A DNA stretch of 64,000 nucleotides. Origin: Porphyrobacter sp. SLTP. Its GTDB lineage: Bacteria; Pseudomonadota; Alphaproteobacteria; Sphingomonadales; Sphingomonadaceae. The DNA is taken from NCBI RefSeq assembly GCF_009905735.1, contig NZ_JAAALE010000009.1, positions 62,001-126,000 on the forward strand, given 5' to 3'. Position 1 is the first letter of the stretch. Each line of letters begins with the position of its first letter. Below, in pieces: positions 44,558-52,783 of this stretch. The notes beneath the pieces were generated by a model. The model was not told the origin of the DNA and did no database searches. It worked only from the letters and a program-made list of their open reading frames with translations. The position numbers and the translations under genes were made by a program.

Positions 44558-45925
44558 ATGGCGATTGAACTGAAGATGCCGGCGCTGTCGCCGACGATGG
44601 AGCAGGGCACGCTCGCGAAGTGGCTCAAGCAGGAGGGTGATCGGATCGAACCGGGCGATATTCTTGCCGAGATCGAGACCGACAAGGCGACGATGGAATT
44701 CGAAGCCATCGATGAGGGCGTGCTGGAGAAGATTCTGGTCGCCGCCGGGACGGAAGATGTCGCGGTTGGCGCGGTGATCGCCCTGATCGCGGGGGAAGGG
44801 GAGGAGCCGTCTGCGGCGCCCGCACCTGCTCCGGCGAAGGCAGAAGCGCCTGCACCTGAACCCGCTTGCGCTCCGGCCCCCAAGGCGGCAGCCCCCGCGC
44901 GCGCGCCTGCGGCTGCCGATCCCGCCATCCCTGCCGGCACCAGCCTCACCAGCACCACCGTACGCGAAGCGCTGCGCGATGCCATGGCCGAGGAAATGCG
45001 CCGCGACCCGCGGGTGTTTGTGATGGGCGAGGAAGTTGCCGAATATCAGGGCGCCTACAAGGTCACTCAGGGCTTGTTGGCGGAGTTCGGCCCCAAGCGC
45101 GTGATCGATACGCCGATCACCGAATATGGCTTTGCCGGGATCGGCACCGGCGCGGCGATGGGCGGCTTGCGCCCCATCGTCGAGTTCATGACCTTCAACT
45201 TCGCTATGCAGGCGATCGACCACATCATCAACTCGGCCGCCAAGACCAACTACATGTCGGGCGGGCAGATGCGCTGCCCGATCGTGTTCCGCGGCCCCAA
45301 TGGTGCGGCCTCCCGCGTGGGCGCGCAGCACAGCCAGAACTACGGCCCGTGGTACGCCAGCGTCCCCGGCCTGATTGTCATCGCGCCCTATGATGCTGCC
45401 GATGCCAAGGGGCTGATGAAGGCCGCGATCCGCTGCGAAGATCCGGTCGTCTTCCTCGAAAACGAACTTGTCTATGGCCGCAGCTTCGATGTGCCCGATG
45501 TCGAGGACTATGTCCTGCCGATCGGCAAGGCGCGCATCATGCGCGAAGGCAAGGACGTGACCATCGTCAGCTATTCGATCGGCGTCGGCATGGCGCTCGA
45601 AGCAGCAGCGACGCTGGCGGACGAGGGATTCGATGCCGAAGTGATCGACCTGCGCACCCTGCGCCCGCTCGACAAACAGACCGTCCTCGAAAGCCTCGCC
45701 AAGACCAACCGGCTGATCGTGGCCGAAGAAGGTTGGCCGACCTGCTCGATCGCCAGCGAAGTCATCAGCATCTGCATGGAAGAGGGCTTCGACCACCTGG
45801 ATGCGCCGGTGCTGCGGGTCTGCAACGAAGACGTGCCGCTGCCCTATGCCGCCAATCTCGAAAAGCTCGCGCTGATCGATCCGGCTCGCATCGCGGCTGC
45901 TGCGCGCAAGGTCTGCTACAAGTAA
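44558..45925 (+). CDS. pdhB: pyruvate dehydrogenase E1 component, beta subunit, with N-terminal lipoyl domain
   Basis: The 455-residue protein starts with a lipoyl domain (about 1-80; [17 protein letters not shown] with the lipoylated Lys), an Ala/Pro linker (about 85-130), and a transketolase-type beta subunit ([40 protein letters not shown]). A lipoyl domain fused to E1-beta is characteristic of alphaproteobacterial PdhB. pdhC does not follow; the next genes are pilus genes on the opposite strand, so E2 must be encoded elsewhere. Confidence 0.95.
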   Translation: MAIELKMPALSPTMEQGTLAKWLKQEGDRIEPGDILAEIETDKATMEFEAIDEGVLEKILVAAGTEDVAVGAVIALIAGEGEEPSAAPAPAPAKAEAPAPEPACAPAPKAAAPARAPAAADPAIPAGTSLTSTTVREALRDAMAEEMRRDPRVFVMGEEVAEYQGAYKVTQGLLAEFGPKRVIDTPITEYGFAGIGTGAAMGGLRPIVEFMTFNFAMQAIDHIINSAAKTNYMSGGQMRCPIVFRGPNGAASRVGAQHSQNYGPWYASVPGLIVIAPYDAADAKGLMKAAIRCEDPVVFLENELVYGRSFDVPDVEDYVLPIGKARIMREGKDVTIVSYSIGVGMALEAAATLADEGFDAEVIDLRTLRPLDKQTVLESLAKTNRLIVAEEGWPTCSIASEVISICMEEGFDHLDAPVLRVCNEDVPLPYAANLEKLALIDPARIAAAARKVCYK

Positions 45926-45954
45926 AGCCGACGGCGCAAACCGCCCGGCCTGGG

Positions 45955-46644
45955 TCAGGTCGGGCGGGCTGCGGAAAAGACGTTGCAACGCGCCACCGGG
46001 CCACCGGCGTACAGCCGGGTCAGGTCGCGGTTGTCGCGGACATTGAAGGCGGCCGTGTAGACGATGCGGCGGTTCTCAAACACGGTGATCGGCGTGATCG
46101 GCTCATAATCGAACGCCACTTCCACAAACATCACGGCGGTGCCTTGTGATGCCGTGATATAGCGCCCGGGCACACCCATTCCAGGAAAGCTGGTTCCGGT
46201 TGCGCCGTTGCCTTCAACGCCGTAGCTGGAGGTATGCTGGACCGCCCCGCGGCACCGTTGCCAGGCAATCCACTGACCGCCCGATGCATTGCGCTGCAAG
46301 CTGGAAATGATGACCCGTGCGTTGTCATAGAAGTCTAGGTTCTGGCCGAGCTTTTCCGCACCGATCAGCGTTTCGGCGATGTCACGCTCGAACACTTTAC
46401 GCGCTGTCAGCACGTCCTGTTCACCGACGCGCGAGGCGTTGTCCGCGACCTGCATCGCGATCTGGCTGATCTGCATATGCGTGATTACCAGATAGGCCGT
46501 ATCGGTGCCGAGCATCCCCATGCCAAGCACAAGTGGCGCGGCAAAGGCGAACTCGATCAGCGCAAGGCCGGATGTGTCAAGCGAAAGCCGCCGGGCGAGG
46601 CTTCGCACGCGGCTCCGCAGCGGTTTCCTCGTGGTGCTGGTCAT
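45955..46644 (-). CDS. TadE-like pseudopilin
   Basis: A 229-residue protein with a basic N terminus, a TadE-type hydrophobic segment (GLALIEFAFAAPLVLGMGMLG, Glu at the +5-like position) and a Cys-containing exported domain. TadE/TadF pseudopilins act in tight-adherence (Flp) pilus assembly. It follows the second TadE-like gene with an ATGA overlap; the TTG 6 bases upstream is an alternative start. The tail is convergent with pdhB, separated by a GC-rich inverted repeat CCGCCCG/CGGGCGG. Confidence 0.85.
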   Translation of the reverse strand: MTSTTRKPLRSRVRSLARRLSLDTSGLALIEFAFAAPLVLGMGMLGTDTAYLVITHMQISQIAMQVADNASRVGEQDVLTARKVFERDIAETLIGAEKLGQNLDFYDNARVIISSLQRNASGGQWIAWQRCRGAVQHTSSYGVEGNGATGTSFPGMGVPGRYITASQGTAVMFVEVAFDYEPITPITVFENRRIVYTAAFNVRDNRDLTRLYAGGPVARCNVFSAARPT

Positions 46645-47258
46645 GTGCAATTCCCCGGAGTGGTGACGCGGTCATTCTGCTCGTCGAACGGCTGATTGCG
46701 CAGCACGGTCGATGCCTCAATGGTCACGGTGTCCGACAGGCCAGCCATGGAGTACATCGGGAACAGACGGGGGTAGGTAACGGTAGCCGTGTAGAGCACG
46801 ACATCGCGTGCACCCCCGATACCGTCCCTGCCGCGATCTTCATCCCAGCCGCCATTCTCGTTGGCATCGATGTAAGGTTCGTTGTTGTTGCAGATGCCGT
46901 CGTTGTTCAGGTCGGTGAATTCCTCCGGCTCGCTAACGTCGGCGAATTCGAAGAATGACAGCTTTTCAAGATCGATCGTGGCATCAGACGGCATAACCGT
47001 CCTGATCTGATCCGTAACCCGCTGATCAATATTGACTTGCTGGCTATTGGCATTCTCCAGCGTAAGGTCGCGGCCCGCCTTCTGCATGGCGCCGTGCAAC
47101 ACCGAACTCGAGTATTGCGTATGCGCCATGTCGAACAGGCCCATGATCATCAGGAGCAGAACCGGTGCGACGATCGCGAACTCGATGAGGGTCGTACCAC
47201 CCCGGTCGGCATGCAGCCGGCGGAGCACCGCGACTGTGCGTGACAACCGGCCGATCAC
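46641..47258 (-). CDS. TadE-like pseudopilin with an acidic, EF-hand-like loop
   Basis: A 205-residue protein. The TadE segment (GGTTLIEFAIVAPVLLLMIMGLFDM) has the conserved Glu. The exported part contains DLNNDGICNNNEPYIDANENGG and then DEDRGRDG, a Ca-binding-like acidic cluster reminiscent of EF-hand or thrombospondin type 3 repeats. The function of a calcium-loaded pseudopilin is unknown. GTG 47258 overlaps the preceding TadG stop, and the stop overlaps the next gene. Confidence 0.85.
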   Translation of the reverse strand: MIGRLSRTVAVLRRLHADRGGTTLIEFAIVAPVLLLMIMGLFDMAHTQYSSSVLHGAMQKAGRDLTLENANSQQVNIDQRVTDQIRTVMPSDATIDLEKLSFFEFADVSEPEEFTDLNNDGICNNNEPYIDANENGGWDEDRGRDGIGGARDVVLYTATVTYPRLFPMYSMAGLSDTVTIEASTVLRNQPFDEQNDRVTTPGNCT

Positions 47259-49264
47259 GAGGTCAACCTCAGCGCGGCGATCTTCTGCGCGATTTCCTGG
47301 AACCGGGCGTTCAGGGTCACGGAGTCGCTGGCCTGGAAGGCACGGCCGGGCGATGCGCAGTCGATCAGATTCTGGGTCAGCGCGGTCCCGAAGGCCACCA
47401 CCCAGACGGTGATGTTCTCCTGCTGGGCAGCACGACAGATGGCTTGCAGACGGGCTGCACGCCGGGTCGCTTCGCGGTTCGCATCGGCGTTACCCGTGAC
47501 ACGGCGATCCCACCATTCGATCCCCTGGGTCGAATAGTTCTCGATGCCGGTGACAAGAATACCGTCCGTCATGAACACGATGTGACGGGCAATCGCGTCG
47601 CCGTTCGGCGCGGTGGTGTTTTCCGAAGCGAACATGCCACGCGGCGAAATGAAGCGTGCGCCCCACACCATGCCAATGTCGTGATAGGTGTTGCCGTTGG
47701 CAGCCAGACCATTGACGTAGGTTTGCAGATCAGTGCGGTTGATTTCGGCCAGCTTGCGCGCTGCCGCGGGGCAGACCCAGCCAGGGCGGTCCTGAGTGGT
47801 CGACAGTCCGGCGGCGATCCGGTCGGAATCGCTCACCGGGTTCGTAGTCCGATTGCCGCTGCCGTCGCGGCGTTCATAGGCCGCAGTATTGAGCGCCGGC
47901 TTCCACTTCTGCGATTCGTTTGCTGGCACCAGATTGATGTTGAGATCGTGGGCTGCGGGAACAATGGGGCTGTAATTGCCCGTGGTGTCCATCCACACCG
48001 GCTCCTCAATGCAGCCGGTCCAGGTCTGGGTGGTCATTGCACCATTGGTGCCGACCGGGATCTGGAGCGTGTTGTTGGCATAGATCGACGAAAGGTTGAC
48101 CGACTCCCAGCCAGCGGGGCTGCGAGGCGGGTTGTTCACATTGCACGGATTGGCCGTCCCCGGCGTAACCTCGCAATAGATCCACTCGCGGAACTGCGGA
48201 ATCACGTCAGCGGCGGTCGCAAGACGCGTCTTGCGCACCCGGCCGCGACAACCGGCGCGATTGTTGGAGTTGCCGCCATCCCACTGGTTAAGCACGATCT
48301 GCGGCGTCGCAAAGACCTGCCAGCTTTGGGTCTGGCCACTGACCGTTACGTTGCGGGTGCCCGGCAGCGTGTTCCTGCAGAAATTGGTCGCGGTCGTTCC
48401 GTTTGAGCCATCGGTACGGAAGCGATAATCGTCAGTATTGGTGGAGTTGAATCGCGACGTGTTTCGCGGCAACCATTCGTCCTGATCTGAAATCAGGATC
48501 GTCTCGCCCACCTGATCCACATCCGGGTGTGCGGAATTGGGGAACGGGGCGGGATTGTACCGCGCGACGCGCGTTTCATAGTTGTGCGTGTCAGCCATGT
48601 AGGCGCGGGGGATCGAGAAACCGACATTGACCTGCTGCGAATAGGGCACAAATCCATAACGCACTTGCGCGCTGGATGAGGTTGCCGCTTCCACCGTGTC
48701 GTAGAAGTTCATCACAGCCGTGCGAAGCGCGACGATCTTCGAGCTGGAGTTCGAGTTGCACTGGGTGCCGTTGGGACATTCCGACATGGAGCCCGTAACG
48801 TCGAGCACGAACATGATGTCGGAGTTGGAGATGTTGATTTCGGCCGTGCAGCTGACCTCGATGTTGAACTCACCGTAACCGAAGGCGTCCATGATCGTCG
48901 CCGGCAAGGTTGCGCTGGCATTGCCGATTACGACCCCGTCGCCGTCGGTGGTATAATCGCGGGTCCGGTTTTCGGTGCCGAAGATGCCGTCGTTGAAGTT
49001 CTGATCAAAGAAATTGAGCCCAATCGTGCGATGCGCTGATGTGAATGTGTCATTCGTCATCGCGCGCCGCGCGGCGAGGGCGCCTGCGTCGCACGCGGCC
49101 TGCATCCGCGCAGCGGCCATGTAATAGCGGCTCGCGTCGACACCGCCGCCCACCATCGCCATGATCGGAACCAGCGCAGCGGCTGAAATCACGAGGGTGT
49201 TTGCGGTCTTGTCGCGCGCCAGTTTGCGCATAAACGACATCTTGGCCTGCTTTTCTCGCCCCAT
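47255..49264 (-). CDS. TadG-family pilus protein with von Willebrand A domain
   Basis: A 669-residue envelope protein: a basic start, a membrane helix (about 22-42, TLVISAAALVPIMAMVGGGVD), the Tad-type leader region, then a von Willebrand A domain with the metal-binding motif DVTGSMSE and later MTDGILVTGIENYS. TadG is usually placed at the base of the Flp pilus machinery. The ATG 49264 follows AAGGG; GTG 49267 and ATG 49240 are alternatives. It leads a three-gene unit with two TadE-like genes; the rest of the tad cluster is not here. Confidence 0.85.
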   Translation of the reverse strand: MGREKQAKMSFMRKLARDKTANTLVISAAALVPIMAMVGGGVDASRYYMAAARMQAACDAGALAARRAMTNDTFTSAHRTIGLNFFDQNFNDGIFGTENRTRDYTTDGDGVVIGNASATLPATIMDAFGYGEFNIEVSCTAEINISNSDIMFVLDVTGSMSECPNGTQCNSNSSSKIVALRTAVMNFYDTVEAATSSSAQVRYGFVPYSQQVNVGFSIPRAYMADTHNYETRVARYNPAPFPNSAHPDVDQVGETILISDQDEWLPRNTSRFNSTNTDDYRFRTDGSNGTTATNFCRNTLPGTRNVTVSGQTQSWQVFATPQIVLNQWDGGNSNNRAGCRGRVRKTRLATAADVIPQFREWIYCEVTPGTANPCNVNNPPRSPAGWESVNLSSIYANNTLQIPVGTNGAMTTQTWTGCIEEPVWMDTTGNYSPIVPAAHDLNINLVPANESQKWKPALNTAAYERRDGSGNRTTNPVSDSDRIAAGLSTTQDRPGWVCPAAARKLAEINRTDLQTYVNGLAANGNTYHDIGMVWGARFISPRGMFASENTTAPNGDAIARHIVFMTDGILVTGIENYSTQGIEWWDRRVTGNADANREATRRAARLQAICRAAQQENITVWVVAFGTALTQNLIDCASPGRAFQASDSVTLNARFQEIAQKIAALRLTS

Positions 49265-49370
49265 CACTTAGCTGCCCTTCCCCTGATGCCCGCACGGAAC
49301 TACCGCGGACAATTCAGATGCAGCCTTCGCCCTTAAGCGGTTCTGGTAAGCGGAGTGCGAAAGGACATGG

Positions 49371-49385
49371 TTAGCAAAGTCCTAA
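49371..49385. promoter_or_regulatory. CtrA-like box TTAG-N7-CTAA upstream of tadG
   Basis: TTAG, seven bases and CTAA, also readable as the inverted repeat GTTAG-N7-CTAAC, about 107 bases before the tadG start. It differs by one base in each half from the CtrA site TTAA-N7-TTAA. Tad pilus genes are CtrA-controlled in Caulobacter, which makes this plausible. Confidence 0.4.
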
Positions 49386-49476
49386 CGGCCTGCTCGCAGG
49401 TTCCCGAAATGGTGGCGTCCCGGGCCGGGACAGTTTGCTTGCCAAGCGTGCGAATGCTTGGCTACGCGCTGGAAGC

Positions 49477-50142
49477 GTGACGAACGAGACACCCGAACCC
49501 CTATCGCCCGAAGCTGATCTGGCCCTTGCATGGAGCAGCCCAAAGGTTCGCGGGCCGTTAAGCATAGCTCTTCAGCTTGATCGGCGGCTGGCGCGGATCG
49601 TGATGCGCACCAGCGAACCGATGCTGGGTCAGATGCGGCTGGCGTGGTGGCGTGACGCTCTTGCCAAACCTGTGGCGGGGCGCCCGCGCGGTGATCTGGT
49701 GCTCGATGGCATTGGGCTGCATTGGGCCGGGCGCGAAAGGTCTTTGGCCGAGATGGTCGATGGCTGGGAGGTCCTGCTGAGCGCCGAGCGCTTGGGGCCG
49801 GGCGAAGCCGAAGCCTTCGGCAGAGCGCGCGGAGCGTTCTTTGCAGCCTTGGCTCCTGATAGCTCTCCAGCGGTGGCCACGCGTCTGGCGGCGGTAGGAT
49901 CACGTTGGGCGCTGGCCGATGCTGCGGCTGCCGTCTCGGACGAAGAAGAGCGGGCCGCATTCGTCACTGCTGGCCTTGCGAAAGCGCAGGACGGCACGGC
50001 CACACGCCTTCCGCGGGGCCTTCGCGGTCTTGGCGTGCTCGATGTCTTGGCGACGCGAGCGCTTCAGCGTGGTGGACGGCCCTTGATGGAGGGGAGGGGC
50101 GCCGCACTTGCGGCACTCAGGGGCGCTATCTTTCTGAACTAA
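49477..50142 (+). CDS. squalene/phytoene synthase-like (NDUFAF6-type) protein
   Basis: A 221-residue protein whose ALQLDRRLARIVMRTSEPMLGQMRLAWWRDAL region matches the N-terminal signature of the phytoene-synthase-like family related to complex I assembly factor NDUFAF6. The aspartate-rich DxxxD motifs of true prenyl synthases are not visible, so catalysis is unlikely. I chose GTG 49477; TTG 49435 is an earlier in-frame option. A role in complex I assembly is inferred from the family; it is far from the nuo cluster. Confidence 0.7.
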   Translation: MTNETPEPLSPEADLALAWSSPKVRGPLSIALQLDRRLARIVMRTSEPMLGQMRLAWWRDALAKPVAGRPRGDLVLDGIGLHWAGRERSLAEMVDGWEVLLSAERLGPGEAEAFGRARGAFFAALAPDSSPAVATRLAAVGSRWALADAAAAVSDEEERAAFVTAGLAKAQDGTATRLPRGLRGLGVLDVLATRALQRGGRPLMEGRGAALAALRGAIFLN

Positions 50143-50187
50143 TTGGGTATATTTACGTGAGGGTGTTCAGCAAAAGGGGGCAGACCT

Positions 50188-50649
50188 TTGCGACAAACCG
50201 TGTTGGGAGGCTTAGGGGCCTTGGCCCTTGTCGGGATTGGAATGTTCTGGTGGCAGGGCCGCGCCGCGGTTGAACAGAGCGCGCCGCCGCCGCCCCTAGC
50301 CACACCGGCGCCTGATCCCGAGGCGCTCCCAAATGCCGATCCCGGCAACATGTCCGGCCCGTCACCGCCCGAGATGAGTGATCTCAGCCGTGAGGAGCAG
50401 CGCTTCTTCCGCTATGATCGCAACCGTGATCGACTGATCACCCGCAACGAAATGCTCAGCACCCGGACAGAGGGATTCCGCGCGCTCGACAAGGATGGCA
50501 ACAATCTGCTGACCTTTGAAGAATGGGCGGTGTCCACGGTCATGAGGTTCGAGAAGGCCGATGGCGATGGCGATGAGCGCCTGACCCCGCGCGAATTCGC
50601 GGCGACTGCGCCAAAGCCGGTGGCGAAGAAGCCCGCCTGCAAGTGCTGA
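50188..50649 (+). CDS. EF-hand domain protein, membrane-anchored
   Basis: A 153-residue protein with a hydrophobic N-terminal helix (about 5-22), a Pro-rich linker and three EF-hand-like loops at about residues 77-88 (DRNRDRLITRNE), 101-112 (DKDGNNLLTFEE) and 125-136 (DGDGDERLTPRE). It probably senses or buffers calcium outside the inner membrane. The TTG start is supported by AGGGGG 9 bases upstream. The stop lies 4 bases from the convergent trmFO stop. No partner is evident. Confidence 0.8.
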   Translation: MRQTVLGGLGALALVGIGMFWWQGRAAVEQSAPPPPLATPAPDPEALPNADPGNMSGPSPPEMSDLSREEQRFFRYDRNRDRLITRNEMLSTRTEGFRALDKDGNNLLTFEEWAVSTVMRFEKADGDGDERLTPREFAATAPKPVAKKPACKC

Positions 50650-50653
50650 CCGC

Positions 50654-52039
50654 CTATGCCGCGATAGTCTCGCGGGTTTCGCTGATCCAGCCGGCAAGGT
50701 CAGCCTTGGCGCGGGCGGTATAGGCTTCTTTGCGGACCTTCTTGCCGATCTCGTGAAGCGGTGGGAACAGCCCGAAATTGACGTTCATGGGCTGGAAGGT
50801 CTCGGCCTCGGCATCGCCGGTGATGTGGCTCAGCAGCGCACCCAGCGCGGTGGTGGCAGGCAGGGGACGCCATTCGCGACCGGCAAGCTCAGCGGCGGTC
50901 ATCATGCCGGCCACAAGGCCGATGGCCGCGCTTTCGACGTAGCCCTCGCAGCCCGTCACCTGCCCGGCAAAGCGGATATGCGGCGCAGCGCGCAACCGCA
51001 GCTGGCGGTCGAGCACTTCGGGCGAATTGAGGAAGGTGTTGCGGTGTAGACCCCCGAGCCGGGCGAATTCGGCATTCTCCAGCCCCGGAATGGTGCGGAA
51101 CAGTTCGATCTGCGCGGCATATTTCAGCTTGGTCTGGAATCCGACCATGTTCCATAGCGTGCCGAGCTTGTTGTCCTGGCGGAGCTGCACCACGGCATAG
51201 GGCCAGCGGCCTTGCGGGAACTCGGGGGTGGTATCGAAGGGATTGTCCAGCCCCACGCCCTTCATCGGGCCATAGCGCAGCGTTTCCCAGCCGCGCTCGG
51301 CCATCACTTCGATCGGCATACAGCCATCGAAATAAGGCGTGTCCTTTTCCCACTGCTTGAACTCGGACTTTTCGCCTTCCATCAGCCCACGGTGGAAGGC
51401 GCGGTATTGCTCCTCGTTCATCGGGCAATTGATGTAATCGCCGCCCTCGTTGGAGGCATCCGTGCGCTTGTTCCAGCGCGACTGAATCCAGCACTTCGAC
51501 ATGTCGATGCTGTCGCGGTGGATGATCGGCGCGATGGCATCGAAGAAGGCGAGCCGTTCCGCGCCCGTGGCGCGCACGATGCTTCCTGCGAGTGCTTCAG
51601 CCGTCAGCGGCCCGGTGGCGATTATGGTGAGGCCTGCTTCGGGAAGTGCATCGACCCGTTCGCGCACGATGGTGACATTAGGGTGGCTTGAGAGCGCCTT
51701 TTCAACTTCGGCCGAGAAGACATCGCGGTCCACCGCCATTGCACTGCCCGCAGGTACGCGTGCGACGTGGCCGGCGCGCATCACCAAGCTGTCGAGCTGG
51801 CGCATTTCGTGATGCAGCAACCCGACGGCATTCTTGGTGTCGTCGTCCGAGCGAAACGAGTTGGAGCACACCAGTTCAGCCAATCCCTCGGTCTGGTGCG
51901 CCGGGGTCATCTCCCCGCTGCCGCGCATCTCCGACAGGCGCACTTTCACCCCGCGCTGGGCGAGCTGCCAAGCCGCCTCGCTCCCCGCGAGGCCGCCGCC
52001 AATGATGTGCACATCGTGATTTGTCGGGTTTCCGGTCAT
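50654..52039 (-). CDS. trmFO: methylenetetrahydrofolate--tRNA-(uracil-5-)-methyltransferase
   Basis: FAD- and folate-dependent enzyme that makes ribothymidine at tRNA position 54, replacing TrmA. The 461-residue protein has the dinucleotide fold [18 protein letters not shown], then [12 protein letters not shown] with a catalytic-type Cys, and [23 protein letters not shown] start at ATG 52039 ([10 protein letters not shown]); the frame upstream is open. Divergent from the YhhN gene with 78 bases between starts. Confidence 0.95.
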   Translation of the reverse strand: MTGNPTNHDVHIIGGGLAGSEAAWQLAQRGVKVRLSEMRGSGEMTPAHQTEGLAELVCSNSFRSDDDTKNAVGLLHHEMRQLDSLVMRAGHVARVPAGSAMAVDRDVFSAEVEKALSSHPNVTIVRERVDALPEAGLTIIATGPLTAEALAGSIVRATGAERLAFFDAIAPIIHRDSIDMSKCWIQSRWNKRTDASNEGGDYINCPMNEEQYRAFHRGLMEGEKSEFKQWEKDTPYFDGCMPIEVMAERGWETLRYGPMKGVGLDNPFDTTPEFPQGRWPYAVVQLRQDNKLGTLWNMVGFQTKLKYAAQIELFRTIPGLENAEFARLGGLHRNTFLNSPEVLDRQLRLRAAPHIRFAGQVTGCEGYVESAAIGLVAGMMTAAELAGREWRPLPATTALGALLSHITGDAEAETFQPMNVNFGLFPPLHEIGKKVRKEAYTARAKADLAGWISETRETIAA

Positions 52040-52117
52040 GGCAGGGCAGGTAATTGCGTGATAGCTCCGCGGCAAGCCCCAAGGGGGTGCGGCACATCCG
52101 GCAAGGGAAGGGCGGAC

Positions 52118-52783
52118 ATGGCAAAGCAGGCGCTGATCGAACAAAGGCCGTGGCTGCTGGCAAGCATCACAGCCGCGACCGCGTACTATTTTCTGAGCGA
52201 CAATCCGGTGTTCGAGGGCACCTGGGGCTTGCTCGCCAAGGGGGCTTCGGTCGGGCTATTGGCGCTCTATGTGCTGTTGCGCCTGCCGCATGGCCGCCGA
52301 GGGCTGGATGGCGCGCTGGTCGTCGCAATGCTGATGCTGGGGGCGGCGGGCGATGTCGCGATCGAGCTGGATTTCTTGATCGGCGGCGCGTTCTTTGCAG
52401 CCGCGCATTGTTTCTCGGTAGCGCTTTATCTGCGCAACTTGCACAAGCGTCCTTCGCCAACCCAGAAAATGACGGGCGCTGCCCTGCTGATCGGTACCCC
52501 GCTCATCAGCTATCTGCTGAGCGGGCAAGGCCAGATTGCGCTTTACGCGAGCTTCCTCGGCGCGATGGCTTCGGCGGCGTGGATGAGCCACTATCCGCGT
52601 TACCGCGTCGGAACCGGGGCGGTGCTGTTCGTGCTGAGCGACTGGCTGATCTTTTCGAGCATGGGCACGTTCGATCTGACACCGCTGCCCGATCTGCTAA
52701 TTTGGCCGCTGTACTACGCCGGGCAGGTCATGATCGCGACCGGCATCGTGCAGTGCTTGCGGGGCGAACAACCCGTCAGGTGA
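52118..52783 (+). CDS. lysoplasmalogenase-like YhhN family membrane protein
   Basis: A 221-residue protein with about eight hydrophobic helices. The YhhN hallmarks are [19 protein letters not shown] near residue 70, and [18 protein letters not shown] and [16 protein letters not shown] in the last third. Family members (for example TMEM86B) hydrolyse lysoplasmalogens, but bacterial substrates are unclear. ATG 52118 is chosen because the frame upstream lies within trmFO sequence. Its last 8 bases overlap the convergent gyrA tail. Confidence 0.85.
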   Translation: MAKQALIEQRPWLLASITAATAYYFLSDNPVFEGTWGLLAKGASVGLLALYVLLRLPHGRRGLDGALVVAMLMLGAAGDVAIELDFLIGGAFFAAAHCFSVALYLRNLHKRPSPTQKMTGAALLIGTPLISYLLSGQGQIALYASFLGAMASAAWMSHYPRYRVGTGAVLFVLSDWLIFSSMGTFDLTPLPDLLIWPLYYAGQVMIATGIVQCLRGEQPVR

